DNA of 64,000 nucleotides from Acidobacteria bacterium RIFCSPLOWO2_12_FULL_68_19 (GTDB lineage Bacteria > Acidobacteriota > Vicinamibacteria > Vicinamibacterales > UBA2999). The first letter of the stretch is position 1; each line of letters begins with the position of its first letter. A program made the translations under genes and the position numbers. Shown here piece after piece: positions 8,358-16,740 of this stretch. A model generated the notes under the pieces. The model was not told where the DNA came from. It saw only the letters and a program-made list of their open reading frames with translations, and made no database searches. The stretch is taken from NCBI GenBank assembly GCA_001767525.1, contig MELF01000033.1:15641-79640 (forward strand), given 5' to 3'.

Positions 8358-9238
8358 CGCCCTTCGAGCTGCTGGAACCGGCCACGCTCGACGAAGCGAT
8401 CGGGCTGCTCGATCCCGACGACCCGGGCGTGCGGGTCATCGCAGGCGCGACGGCGCTCGTCCCGATGATGAAGGCGCGCCTGTTCCGGCCGACGCGGCTC
8501 GTCAGCCTGCGCCGCCTCGACGGCGCCCTGCGGGGCGTCCGGGCCGAGACCGGCGGCCTTCGCATCGGCGCACTGACGACGCTGACCGAGCTGGAGCAGT
8601 CGGCACAGGTCCGGGCGGCGGCGCCCGTGGTAAGCCGCACCCTGCGAACGCTGTCGAACGTCCGCATCCGGAACATTGCCACCCTCGGCGGCCACCTCGC
8701 CCACGGCGACCCGCACATGGACCTGCCGCCCGTGCTGATGACGCTGGGCGCGCGCGTCCGCGCGGTCGGCCGCCGCGGCGAGCGCTGGATCACGGTGGAC
8801 GACCTCATCCTCGGCTACTACCGGACGGCACTCGCCGCCGACGAGCTCGTCGCCGACCTGCACGTACCGACGCAGCCTGCCGATGCGCGTGCCTGGTACG
8901 AGAAGTTCACGGCGCTGTCGGCCGACGACTGGCCGGCCGTCGGCGTCGCGGTCTGGTACCGCACGGCAGGCAGCCGGATTACCGAGGCCCGCGTGGCCGT
9001 CGGCGCCGCGACGGAACGCCCCGTTCGAATTGCCGCCGCCGAGGCGATCCTGACCGGAGAGGCGGTCGGGAACGAGACGTTCCGGAGGGCGGCCGACGCC
9101 GCCGCCGAAGGCGTCGACCCGCTGGCCGACATCCGCGGCAGCGCCGCCTACAAGCGCGAGATGGTGCGCGTGCACGTCCGCCGCGCGCTGACGAATGCAC
9201 AACGTGGGGCGGGTCCTCTTGAACCCGCCGCCGAATAA
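8354..9238 (+). CDS. coxM: MoCo hydroxylase FAD subunit (CoxM/XdhB-like)
   Basis: The 294-residue protein carries the FAD-binding PCMH motifs of the medium subunit: 'VIAGATALVPMMKARL' for the AGGTxLxPxxK loop and 'NVRIRNIATLGGHLAHGDPHMDLPP' for the second FAD loop, then the C-terminal CO_deh_flav_C domain ending 'DIRGSAAYKREMVRVHVRRAL'. It transfers electrons from the iron-sulfur subunit to an acceptor. The start is a GTG that overlaps the coxG stop by four bases, so translation is probably coupled. The catalytic subunit starts three bases after its stop. Confidence 0.92.
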   Translation: MTPFELLEPATLDEAIGLLDPDDPGVRVIAGATALVPMMKARLFRPTRLVSLRRLDGALRGVRAETGGLRIGALTTLTELEQSAQVRAAAPVVSRTLRTLSNVRIRNIATLGGHLAHGDPHMDLPPVLMTLGARVRAVGRRGERWITVDDLILGYYRTALAADELVADLHVPTQPADARAWYEKFTALSADDWPAVGVAVWYRTAGSRITEARVAVGAATERPVRIAAAEAILTGEAVGNETFRRAADAAAEGVDPLADIRGSAAYKREMVRVHVRRALTNAQRGAGPLEPAAE

Positions 9239-9241
9239 CCC

Positions 9242-11626
9242 ATGGCCGACACGATCGTGGTCCCACCGGAGACCCCGGGCACCGACACCGAGGTCCGCCC
9301 GCAGTTGCGCGAGATCGGGCGCTCGATGCCCCGGCTCGAAAGCACCGCCAAGGTGGACGGCAGCGCCGAGTACATCCACAACCTCCGGCTGCCGGGGATG
9401 CTGTACGGCAGGATTCACCGCAGCGCCATCGCGCACGGGCGGATCGTCCGGATCGATGCGAGCGCCGCCCTCGCCGTCGATGGCGTGCACGCGGTCGTCA
9501 CGGCGGACGAGGTCGCGACGCTCGTTCCCGACCCCTATTACGGGCCGGCGCTCCACGACCAGCCGATCCTCGCCACCGGCAAGGTCCGCCACGTGGGCGA
9601 GCCGGTCGCGGTCGTGCTCGCCTCCGACCCGCACGTCGCCGAGGAAGCGGCCGACCTGGTGTCGGTCGAGTACGCGCCGCTCGAGGCGGTGTTCGACGAG
9701 GTGGCGGCCGCCGCGCCGGGCGCGCCGATCCTGCACGACGAGCTGAAGCCGGCGGGCACCTTCACAGATCTCGAGCACCTGGCCGGCCGGCGGGGCACCA
9801 ACGTGGCGCTCGACGCCCGCCTGCGCTGCGGGGATGTCGAGGAGGGCTTTGCCCGGGCGGATCACCTGTTCGAGCACACCTTCCGCACCGGCAAGGTGAC
9901 GCACACGACCTTCGAGCCGATGGTGTCGGTCGCCGAGCCCCACGGCACGAACGGCCTCACGATTCACACCTCGTCGCAGAGCCCGTCGTTCGTGCGGACC
10001 GAGATCAGCCGGCTGCTCGGCTGGCCCGAGAACCGTGTCCGCGTCCGCACGGCGTTCCTGGGCGGCGGCTTCGGCGCCAAGCTCTACATCAAGCTCGAGG
10101 CGATGGCCGCCGTCTGCGCCCTGCTCGTCGGCAAGCCGGTGCGGATTGCGCTCACGATGGACGAGCAGTTCTCCACGATTACCAAGCACGGGGCGACGGT
10201 GCGAATCAAGACGGGCGTGACCCGGGACGGCCGCATGATCGCGCGGCAGGTCGAGACGTTCTGGAACGGCGGCGCCTACGCCGACATCGGCCCGCGGGTG
10301 ACGCAGAAGTCGGGCTTCACGGCCGCCGGGCCCTACGACATCGAACATATCAAGCTCGACAACTACGCCGTCTACACCAACGACCCGCCGGCGGGCGCGC
10401 TGCGCGGCTTCGGCATCTCGCAGCTCGTCTGGGCGTACGAGCGGCAGTCGGACATCATCGCGCGAACCCTCGGCATCGACCCGCTGGAGTTCCGCCGGCG
10501 CAACGCGCTCCGGAACGGAGGGAGGCACGCGACCGGCACGATCGTCTACGGCATGGAGATCGACGCGGTGCTCGATCGGCTCGCCGAGGAGATGGAGTGG
10601 CACCGGCCGATCGACCGCGGGTCGGGGACGGTCCGCCGGGGCCGCGGCATCGCGATTGGCGTCAAGGCGTGCGTGTCGCCGACGACCTCGACCGCCGCAG
10701 TGCACGTGAACGGCGACGGGAGCTGCGCGGTCCATGCGAGCACGGTGGACATGGGGCAGGCGTCGGACACGACGCTCGCGCAGATTGCGGCGGAGGTCCT
10801 CGGCCTGCCGACCGCCGCCATCCGGGTCGTCCACCCGGACACCGACGTCACGCCCTACGACATGGCGACGCTCGGATCGCGATCGACCTTCCACATGGGG
10901 AACGCCGTGCGCGGAGCGGCCGAGGACGCGCGCGGGCAGCTCCTGCGGATCGCCGCCGGCGCGCTCGGCGTCGTCATCGACGATCTCGAGTGCACGGACG
11001 GCGCGATCGTCTCACGCACCGGCACGCGCATGACGTTTCGCGACGTCATGCGCGCGCGCTTTGCGATGCAGGCGGGGACGATCGTCGGCCTGGGCGCCTA
11101 CACGCCGTCCTACAAGAAGCCGGACCTCGAGACCGGCCGATCGCCCGACATCACGCCGTTCTGGATGCTTGGCGGCGCGGGCGCGGAGATCGAAGTCGAT
11201 TGCGAGACCGGACGCATCAGCGTGGCCAGGCTCGTGAACGTGGCCGACGTCGGGCGCGCGATCAATCCGGCCTCCGTCGAACGCCAGCTCACGAGCGCCG
11301 CGATCATGCAGACGGGGTTCACGCTGTTCGAGGAGATGGCCTTGAGCGACGGCCAGGTGCTCAACGCGAGCCTCGCCGACTACAAGATCCCCGGGCTGCT
11401 CGACCTGCCGCGGGAGCTGACCGGGTCGTTCGTGGAGATTCCGCACCGGGACGGCCCGTTCGGCGCCAAGGGCGTCGGCGAGACCGGCGTCTTCAGCCCC
11501 TCCCCCGCCATTGCCAACGCGCTCTACGACGCCACCGGCGTGATGGTCTACGAGACGCCGCTCACGCCCGAACGCGTCCTGCGGGCGATCCGCGAGGCCG
11601 AGGGACGGCCGCTGGAGAGACAGTGA
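9242..11626 (+). CDS. coxL: MoCo hydroxylase catalytic subunit (xanthine dehydrogenase family)
   Basis: The 794-residue protein has the N-terminal aldehyde-oxidase a/b hammerhead domain ('TAKVDGSAEYIHNLRLPGMLYG') and the two molybdopterin-binding domains. The cofactor loop 'LGGGFGAKLY' and the catalytic Glu in 'GAKGVGETG' (about residue 747) are present. The active-site loop reads GALRGFGISQ (residues 385-394), which resembles the RGFG loop of xanthine dehydrogenases and lacks the AYxCSFR motif of form I CO dehydrogenase. I therefore expect hydroxylation of an organic, perhaps N-heterocyclic or aromatic, substrate rather than CO. No signal peptide is seen. The order here is G-M-L-S. Confidence 0.93.
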   Translation: MADTIVVPPETPGTDTEVRPQLREIGRSMPRLESTAKVDGSAEYIHNLRLPGMLYGRIHRSAIAHGRIVRIDASAALAVDGVHAVVTADEVATLVPDPYYGPALHDQPILATGKVRHVGEPVAVVLASDPHVAEEAADLVSVEYAPLEAVFDEVAAAAPGAPILHDELKPAGTFTDLEHLAGRRGTNVALDARLRCGDVEEGFARADHLFEHTFRTGKVTHTTFEPMVSVAEPHGTNGLTIHTSSQSPSFVRTEISRLLGWPENRVRVRTAFLGGGFGAKLYIKLEAMAAVCALLVGKPVRIALTMDEQFSTITKHGATVRIKTGVTRDGRMIARQVETFWNGGAYADIGPRVTQKSGFTAAGPYDIEHIKLDNYAVYTNDPPAGALRGFGISQLVWAYERQSDIIARTLGIDPLEFRRRNALRNGGRHATGTIVYGMEIDAVLDRLAEEMEWHRPIDRGSGTVRRGRGIAIGVKACVSPTTSTAAVHVNGDGSCAVHASTVDMGQASDTTLAQIAAEVLGLPTAAIRVVHPDTDVTPYDMATLGSRSTFHMGNAVRGAAEDARGQLLRIAAGALGVVIDDLECTDGAIVSRTGTRMTFRDVMRARFAMQAGTIVGLGAYTPSYKKPDLETGRSPDITPFWMLGGAGAEIEVDCETGRISVARLVNVADVGRAINPASVERQLTSAAIMQTGFTLFEEMALSDGQVLNASLADYKIPGLLDLPRELTGSFVEIPHRDGPFGAKGVGETGVFSPSPAIANALYDATGVMVYETPLTPERVLRAIREAEGRPLERQ

Positions 11627-11648
11627 TGGCCTTGACGGCATTCACGTA

Positions 11649-11720
11649 CCACCGAGGCACCGAGGCACCGAGAACCTCTCCTCAAGAACACTCTGTGGCT
11701 CGGCGGCTCGGTGTTCCGTG
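11649..11720. repeat. Degenerate (GGCACCGA)n inverted repeat between coxL and coxS
   Basis: The stretch starts with ACCGAGGCACCGAGGCACCG and ends with a complementary GGCTCGGCGGCTCGGTGTTCC, so it can form an imperfect stem. Related sequence occurs at 13059-13092 (CCTCGGTGCCTCGGTGCCTC) and, more diverged, at 18594-18630. It separates coxL from coxS by more than 100 bases, unusual for this operon type. Confidence 0.75.
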
Positions 11721-11738
11721 GACGCTGAGCACGGGACG

Positions 11739-12215
11739 ATGAGACACACGCGACCCATCTCGTTCACCCTCAACGGCCGTCTCGTGACAGTGACGGCTGC
11801 GACGCACGAGACGATTCTCGAGATCCTCCAGCGCGACTTCGGCCTCTTCGGCGCGCGCGAGAGCTGCGGGCAGGGGCTGTGCGGCTGCTGCACGCTGCTC
11901 GTCAACGGGACGGCTGTCTCGGGCTGCCTCTATCTGGCGGCGTTTGCCGACGGCGCGGAGCTGACGACGGTCGAAGGGCTCGCGCACAGGGGCACGCTGC
12001 ACCCGATTCAGCGCGCGTTCGTCGAGAAGAGCGGGTTCCAGTGCGGCTTCTGCACGCCCGGGTTCATCCTGATGACGAAGGAGCTCCTCAGCCGTCATCC
12101 GCACCCGACCGAGGACGAGATCCGGCACTACCTGTCGGGCAACTTGTGCCGCTGCGCCGCCTATCCGGACATCATCGCCGCCGTCAAGCGCGCGGCCGAG
12201 CTCGTCGCGGAGTGA
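11739..12215 (+). CDS. coxS: MoCo hydroxylase [2Fe-2S] subunit (CoxS-like)
   Basis: From ATG 11739 the protein has 158 residues. It shows the plant-type ferredoxin cluster motif 'CGQGLCGCCTLLVNG' and the second helical-domain cluster 'CGFCTPGF' with 'NLCRCAAYPDI', the full four-plus-four cysteine set of CoxS/XdhC-type subunits. It relays electrons from the Mo site to FAD. I prefer 11739 over the in-frame 11718 because 'AGCACGGGACG' just upstream is a plausible ribosome site and the shorter N-terminus (MRHTRPISFTLNG) matches family length. It sits last in the operon after an inserted repeat. Confidence 0.92.
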   Translation: MRHTRPISFTLNGRLVTVTAATHETILEILQRDFGLFGARESCGQGLCGCCTLLVNGTAVSGCLYLAAFADGAELTTVEGLAHRGTLHPIQRAFVEKSGFQCGFCTPGFILMTKELLSRHPHPTEDEIRHYLSGNLCRCAAYPDIIAAVKRAAELVAE

Positions 12216-12240
12216 GTCCGACGCCGTAGAGGCGTCGCGT

Positions 12241-12300
12241 CCGAACGCCGACCGCGGCGCTGCTACCAGCGCACGCGCGCCCGAACGCCGACTGCGGCGC
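12241..12300. repeat. 20-bp direct repeat
   Basis: CCGAACGCCGACCGCGGCGC at 12241-12260 recurs with one change at 12281-12300. The copies lie just beyond the end of the hydroxylase operon and overlap the C-terminal codons of a small minus-strand ORF. A 7-bp hairpin (CGACGCC-GTAGA-GGCGTCG, 12219-12237) directly after the coxS stop could act as a weak terminator but has no T-tract. Confidence 0.7.
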
Positions 12301-12391
12301 GTTGGATCACCGGCAGAAACAGCTTGAGCGTGCGTTTGTCTCGATCTTCGGTCGAGCCACTCGTGGGAATCCACGTGACTGCACACAGCAT
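12263..12391 (-). CDS. Small ORF with consensus ribosome site, possible truncated DUF3303-like gene
   Basis: The 42-residue ORF (MLCAVTWIPTSGSTEDRDKR...) has a perfect AAGGAGG placed seven bases before its ATG. Its first half, MLCAVTWIPTSGSTEDRDKRTLKLF, resembles the start of small proteins of the DUF3303 kind (usually 90-110 residues), but after KLF it runs into unrelated Arg-rich residues encoded by the 20-bp direct repeat and stops. The best reading is a gene truncated by repeat insertion or deletion that keeps its translation signal. The family resemblance is from memory of the pattern and is tentative. Confidence 0.4.
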   Translation of the reverse strand: MLCAVTWIPTSGSTEDRDKRTLKLFLPVIQRAAVGVRARVRW

Positions 12392-12418
12392 CGCTGTTCC
12401 TCCTTATTGGGCGACACG

Positions 12419-13024
12419 TCATTTCAATCCCAGCTTCTTGCCCGCTTCGAGCAGGCGGATGGCCTCCTGCAACCGCCTCATCTTCGTTTCTTGTTGCTTG
12501 GCCGAATCGATCCAACCGACGAACAGACGCCGGTACGATGGTGCAAGGCTCTCGAAGTACGTCCAGGCCCTCGGGCTCTTTCTGAGCGCTTGTTGAATGT
12601 ACTGTGGAACCTTCGAAAGCGATGGCCTCGGCGCATCACCGCTTCGCTCAGTTGGCGCTCGGCTCAGCCCAGCCGGCTCGAGCCGCCCTCTTGCCTTCAG
12701 CCGCGCATAGCGTTTGCGATTCGCGGTCGACCACCTGCTGTCAGGCTTCCGCGGCGTGAACTTGCGGGCATAACGTGCATCATCGAAGCGCTTAATGAGG
12801 CTATCGATCCAGCCGAAGCATAGGGCCTCATCGACAGCATCATCGTAGCCGATCGACGCCAGACCGGTGTGGCGCTTGTGGAAGATCAGCCACACCTCGG
12901 ACTCCGAGTCGTGATGATCGGCGAGCCACCTCCGCCACTTCTCAGTGGTCCGTGCGTCAAGTGTCTTCACAGTCTTCGGGCGCACGTTACGATTTCCCTC
13001 TGCAGCTCGATGGCGTGTCGACAC
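12419..13024 (-). CDS. YdeI/OmpD-associated family protein
   Basis: The protein (up to 201 residues) shows the typical features of the YdeI family: 'WRRWLADHHDSESEVWLIFHKRHTG', 'YDDAVDEALCFGWIDSLIKRFDDARYARKFTPRKPDSRWSTANRKRYARL', and the C-terminal 'SPRAWTYFESLAPSYRRLFVGWIDSAKQQETKMRRLQEAIRLLEAGKKLG'. The family is widespread and soluble; links to peptide or stress resistance have been reported for some members, but no reaction is known. The first ~14 residues look non-conserved and the true start may be an internal GTG near 12985. Just upstream lies one of the GGCACCGA-type repeats. Its G+C content seems somewhat lower than that of its neighbours, which may indicate a separate history. Confidence 0.85.
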   Translation of the reverse strand: MSTRHRAAEGNRNVRPKTVKTLDARTTEKWRRWLADHHDSESEVWLIFHKRHTGLASIGYDDAVDEALCFGWIDSLIKRFDDARYARKFTPRKPDSRWSTANRKRYARLKARGRLEPAGLSRAPTERSGDAPRPSLSKVPQYIQQALRKSPRAWTYFESLAPSYRRLFVGWIDSAKQQETKMRRLQEAIRLLEAGKKLGLK

Positions 13025-13186
13025 CCGTGACGCCCACAGAAGAACGTCCAGCCAGATCGCCTCGGTGCCTCGGTGCCTCTGTGTTCCGTGATCGCCAACC
13101 TGGCAACTCGCGGCTCCGAGCGGGACGCGCGGCAGGATGCCCCAGGGGCCGCGCCCTGGTCCGGCCGGACCCCGCGTCCGTTGCAG

Positions 13187-14599
13187 TTACTCGGGCAACT
13201 GCTGAAGGTCTGTGATCCCAGCGACGTTCGCCGCATCAACGGCGGCCGCAGGGACGATGGCTCGCGGCGGATACGCCGCCGGCGGCAGCGGCTTGGTGGC
13301 GTCGATCACGGTCGCGGTGATCATTCGCGGCGTGCGCGTGCCGTCGGGGTGATAGTCCCACCCGACGGGCAGCAGTCCGCCCGGCCCTGACCAGCGCGGG
13401 ATCACCAGCAGATCGCGGGCGGCGTCGAAGCGCGTGCCGATCGCCCACATCACGTCGCCGTCGTTGAACACGTTGATGTCGTCGTCGACGACGACGATCA
13501 TCTTGAGGTTCTCGGGCTCGGTGTTGAGGGCGGCGAAGGCGGCCTTCTTCACCTCGGCGTCGCGCGTCTTGGCGATCGCGAGATAGCAGTGCATCCGGCT
13601 GTGCGCCGGCACGTTGACCGCCGCCAGCCCCGGGACGACCTGCTTGACGTTGCGGTAGATGCTCCCCATCCGCGGGAGGCTCCCGAGCACCAGGTGCTCG
13701 CGGTTGGCCGAGAAGACGTCGTAGTAGATCGGCTTCCGCCGCATCGTGATCGTCTTCACGCGAATGACCGGCTTCGGCCCGTCCGCCGTGTAATGCCCCG
13801 GCCACTCGCCAAACGGCCCCTCGTGCCGCCGCTCGTGCGGGATGACTTCCCCTTCGATGACGATCTCGGCGCGCCCGGGCACCGGCACGTCGCACGTCTC
13901 GGCGCGCGTCAGCTCGACAGCCTCCCCGAGCAGGCCGCCGGCGGCGTCGAACTCGCCGCCGATGCCGGGCAGGCGGGACACCGCGCCCATGACCACCGCC
14001 GGGTGATGGCCGATGGCAATCGCGATCGGCGCGGGCTGCCCGCGCTCCTCGTAGCGCCGGTAGATGTAGGAGCCGTGATGCCCGTCGATGAACCAGACGC
14101 CCAGCTCGTTGCGGCCGTACACCTGGTGCCGGTACAGGCCCGCGTTCACCTGCCCCGACTCGGGATCGCGCATGATGCCGATGCCGCTCGTGATGTACGG
14201 GCCGCCGTCCAGCTCGTTGTGCGTCAGGAGCGGCAGCTTCCCGAGATCGACACCGTCGCCGCTCCACACCTGCTCCTTGACCGGTGCGGACTCGCGCGGC
14301 ACCTCGCGCGCCGGCACCGGCCGCGTCATCCGCTCCCCGAACACCGGCACCAGCTCCCGGAGCGTCGTTTCGAGCGCGACGGCGAGGCGGTCGTAGGTCG
14401 CCGTCAGGTTGAGCACGAGCGGAATGGAGCTCGCGCCGACCTTCTCGAAATAGAGCGCCGGGTACTGGTTATCGCGGGCGAAGCGCTCGGCGATGGCGGT
14501 GGCGCCGAACCGCGGATCGACCGCCGTCGTGACGCGCTTCACCTCGCCCGGACGGGCGGCGATGAGGTCGCGGAGGAACGAACGAAGGTCCTTCGGCAT
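13187..14599 (-). CDS. UbiD-family (de)carboxylase
   Basis: I place the start at ATG 14599 (MPKDLRSFLRDL), two bases after the stop of the upstream [2Fe-2S] gene; the long extension in this frame is the shadow of that gene. The 470-residue enzyme has the UbiD layout: the N-terminal prFMN-binding domain ('YITSGIGIMRDPESGQVNAGLYRHQV'), the diagnostic 'HEGPFGEWPGHYT', and the C-terminal domain with 'MIVVVDDDINVFNDGDVMWAIGTRFDAARDLLVI'. UbiD enzymes use prenylated FMN to (de)carboxylate aromatic or unsaturated acids. No ubiX is visible in the window, so the cofactor must be supplied from elsewhere. It is the last gene of a tightly coupled operon. Confidence 0.92.
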   Translation of the reverse strand: MPKDLRSFLRDLIAARPGEVKRVTTAVDPRFGATAIAERFARDNQYPALYFEKVGASSIPLVLNLTATYDRLAVALETTLRELVPVFGERMTRPVPAREVPRESAPVKEQVWSGDGVDLGKLPLLTHNELDGGPYITSGIGIMRDPESGQVNAGLYRHQVYGRNELGVWFIDGHHGSYIYRRYEERGQPAPIAIAIGHHPAVVMGAVSRLPGIGGEFDAAGGLLGEAVELTRAETCDVPVPGRAEIVIEGEVIPHERRHEGPFGEWPGHYTADGPKPVIRVKTITMRRKPIYYDVFSANREHLVLGSLPRMGSIYRNVKQVVPGLAAVNVPAHSRMHCYLAIAKTRDAEVKKAAFAALNTEPENLKMIVVVDDDINVFNDGDVMWAIGTRFDAARDLLVIPRWSGPGGLLPVGWDYHPDGTRTPRMITATVIDATKPLPPAAYPPRAIVPAAAVDAANVAGITDLQQLPE

Positions 14600-14601
14600 G
14601 C

Positions 14602-14955
14602 TCAGGCCAGCTTCTCCTCGGCCGGCATCGTGTCGGTCACCAGATCGCGGATGACCGTCCGCTTCGGGAGCGGCGCCACCCTCGCCCCGGCGGCGGACAG
14701 CCGCGCCGTGCACATGTACTCGACGCGGCCGTCGACGAGCGCCATGCACGTGTGGCAGGCGTTGGCGTTGATGCAACTGTAGCGAATGGCCAGGCTCGAG
14801 TCGGCATGCGTGCGGATCCAGCGCAACGCGTCGAGCACCGACATCCCCTCTTCGAACGGCACCTCGTAGGTCTGGAACCGTCCCTCGTCCGGGCCGGTGC
14901 CGCGCCACACCGTCAGGGCAGCCACGCCGTGGGCGCCGGCCACGCGGTTGCTCAC
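14602..14955 (-). CDS. Short [2Fe-2S] protein, SdhB/FrdB N-terminal domain only
   Basis: The 117-residue protein matches the ferredoxin half of succinate dehydrogenase/fumarate reductase iron-sulfur subunits: 'YEVPFEEGMSVLDALRWIRTHADSSLAIRYSC' followed by a CX5CX2C cluster loop (C-INANA-C-HT-C) and a fourth Cys in 'VEYMCTARL'. It stops where the C-terminal [4Fe-4S]/[3Fe-4S] domain should begin, so it carries a single [2Fe-2S] cluster. Its GTG start overlaps the flavoprotein stop (GTGA) and its own stop is two bases before ubiD. It probably delivers electrons to, or takes them from, the adjacent flavoprotein. Confidence 0.85.
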   Translation of the reverse strand: MSNRVAGAHGVAALTVWRGTGPDEGRFQTYEVPFEEGMSVLDALRWIRTHADSSLAIRYSCINANACHTCMALVDGRVEYMCTARLSAAGARVAPLPKRTVIRDLVTDTMPAEEKLA

Positions 14956-16712
14956 GCCGAACGGACCCCCGACCGTACGACCGGCGTCCAGCGGCTCGTC
15001 AGCGCGTCGCCGGAGAGCGACAGGCGCTGATTCTTCTCGAAGGTCGGCGACGGCTGCGGCGCGTCGAGGCGCTGGTGGGCGCCGCGGCTCTCGGTGCGGT
15101 TCGTCGCCGAGACGACCACCGCCTCCGCGCTCCGGAGCATCGCCTTCAGCTCGTACCAGTCCTGCAGGTCGAGGTTGAAGACGTCACCCTCGGCCAGCGC
15201 GAGGTCCGGAAGACCGCGGCGGAACCGGTGAATCGCGTCGAGCGCGCGCGCCAGCCCCTCCCCCGTCCGGAACGGCCCCGCGCGCTCCCACATCACGTCC
15301 TGCAGCTCGGTCTGGACGACGCCCGGCGCCGGACCCTCCCCCGTTCGCGCGCGGAGCCCCGCGAGTTCCGCCCGCGCCCGTTCCGCGTACGCCGGCAGCC
15401 AGCCTGGATCCGCTCCGCCGGCGGCCTCCGCGGCGACGTGTCCCGCCCGTTCGCCGAAGACGAGCGCCTCGCTGATGGCGTTGCCCGACAGGCGATTGGC
15501 GCCGCCGGGGCCGCCCACCGCCTCGCCCGCCGCGAACAGCCCGGCCACGCGCGTCTCGAGCCGCTCGTCCACCGCAACGCCCCCCATGTGATAGTGCGCC
15601 GTCGGCGCCACCTCCACCGGCATGCGCGTCAGATCGATGCCGTTTCTGAGCAGCCGGTCGATCACCGGACCGAATGCCTGCCGGAGACGGTCCTCGGGAA
15701 TGTGGCGGAAATCGAGGTAGGCGCCGCCGTGCGGAGAACCGCGCCCCGCCTCCGCCTCCTTGAGAATCGCGTAGGAGGCGAGATCCCGCGGCGCCGTGTA
15801 GCGCCCCTCGTCTTCGCCCCCGTAGCGGTTGATGAACTCCTCGAAGCTCCCGTTCAGCAGCCGGCCGCCGAGCTTGTAGCGGAACGGGTCCCACATGATC
15901 GGGTCCATGCCGACGAGCCTCGGCGCCAGGTGGGCGATCGGAAAGAACTGCACGAACTCCATGTCGACGAGCTCGGCGCCGGCTTCGAGCGCCAGCCAGT
16001 ACGCCTCGCCGCCCATGTTGGCCGACGCGCTGTTGCGCCGGAAGATCTTGGTGAGTCCCCCGGCGGCGAGAATGACCGCCCGTGCCGCGATCGTCACGAG
16101 CGATCCGGCCGACAGATCCAGCGCCACGGCGCCGCGGGCGCGTCCGCCGGCGACGCACACCTCGATGGCGGCGACGTTGCTGAGGCGGCGGATGCGGTCC
16201 GTACTTGCCACCTGGTGCCGGAGCGTGGCCGCCACGGCGGGACCGGTGCCGAGGAAGTCGATGTAGCAGCAGCGCCTGCGGCGGTGCCCCGGCGCCGTCA
16301 CCTGCTTGATGTGGCCGTGCTCGCGCGCCCACCGGGTGCCCCAGCCGTCCATTTCGAGGATGCGCTCCGGCGCGCGCTCGCAGAGCAGCGACGAGAGCGG
16401 CTCGTGGCAGATACCGCGCCCGGCCTCGAGCGTGTCCTCGAGGTGGAGCGTCCAGTGGTCCGGCTCCTCCTGGGCGATCGCCGCCGCCACCGTCATCTGC
16501 GCCATGACCGTGGCGCCGCCGCGGCCCACGAGCCCCTTGTCGAGCAGCAGCACCGAGCGCCCGTCGCGCGCCGCAGCAATCGCGGCGTACATCCCGGCGC
16601 CCCCGGCGCCCACGACGAGCACGTCGGTCGCCTGGTGGGTGGGGGTCAGACCCCGATGATGGGGCGACTCACGGTTGCCGGTTCGCTGCATGACCTTGAC
16701 TCGCCCCATCAT
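14952..16712 (-). CDS. FAD-dependent oxidoreductase, fumarate reductase/APS reductase-like flavoprotein
   Basis: The protein (586 residues from ATG 16712, 579 from ATG 16691) carries the dinucleotide fold 'DVLVVGAGGAGMYAAIAAARDGRSVLLLDKG', the covalent-FAD-type region 'GRGGATVMAQ', the 'ILAAGGLTKIFRRN' and 'YHMGGVAVDERLETRVAGLFAAGEAVGG.GGANRLSGNAISEALVFGERAG' segments, and the C-terminal helical domain with 'DWYELKAMLRSAE'. This is the SdhA/FrdA/AprA scaffold; there is no transmembrane partner nearby, so it is likely soluble. The ATG at 16712 overlaps the creatininase stop (ATGA). The first ~20 residues are encoded by one arm of a large inverted repeat, so the native N-terminus has been replaced or extended by repeat DNA. 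Confidence 0.88.
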   Translation of the reverse strand: MMGRVKVMQRTGNRESPHHRGLTPTHQATDVLVVGAGGAGMYAAIAAARDGRSVLLLDKGLVGRGGATVMAQMTVAAAIAQEEPDHWTLHLEDTLEAGRGICHEPLSSLLCERAPERILEMDGWGTRWAREHGHIKQVTAPGHRRRRCCYIDFLGTGPAVAATLRHQVASTDRIRRLSNVAAIEVCVAGGRARGAVALDLSAGSLVTIAARAVILAAGGLTKIFRRNSASANMGGEAYWLALEAGAELVDMEFVQFFPIAHLAPRLVGMDPIMWDPFRYKLGGRLLNGSFEEFINRYGGEDEGRYTAPRDLASYAILKEAEAGRGSPHGGAYLDFRHIPEDRLRQAFGPVIDRLLRNGIDLTRMPVEVAPTAHYHMGGVAVDERLETRVAGLFAAGEAVGGPGGANRLSGNAISEALVFGERAGHVAAEAAGGADPGWLPAYAERARAELAGLRARTGEGPAPGVVQTELQDVMWERAGPFRTGEGLARALDAIHRFRRGLPDLALAEGDVFNLDLQDWYELKAMLRSAEAVVVSATNRTESRGAHQRLDAPQPSPTFEKNQRLSLSGDALTSRWTPVVRSGVRSA

Positions 16713-16740
16713 CGGGGTCTGACCCCCACCCACCAGGCGA
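16628..16740. repeat. Large perfect inverted repeat with GGGGTCAGACCCC core
   Basis: Arms 16628-16667 and 16701-16740 are perfectly complementary over 40 bases and enclose a 33-base loop. Each arm contains the palindromic GGGGGTCAGACCCC core that also makes the hairpin at 5611-5649. The structure covers the last codons of the creatininase gene and the first codons of the flavoprotein gene, and it encodes ...WVGVRPR at one end and HHRGLTPTHQ at the other. Confidence 0.93.

Noticed and set aside
9242-11626. Annotation of the Cox-like genes as CO dehydrogenase
   Set aside because: Neither catalytic subunit has the AYxCSFR loop of form I CO dehydrogenase (they read GALRGFGISQ and PNRGIGKPG), so CO oxidation is not supported.
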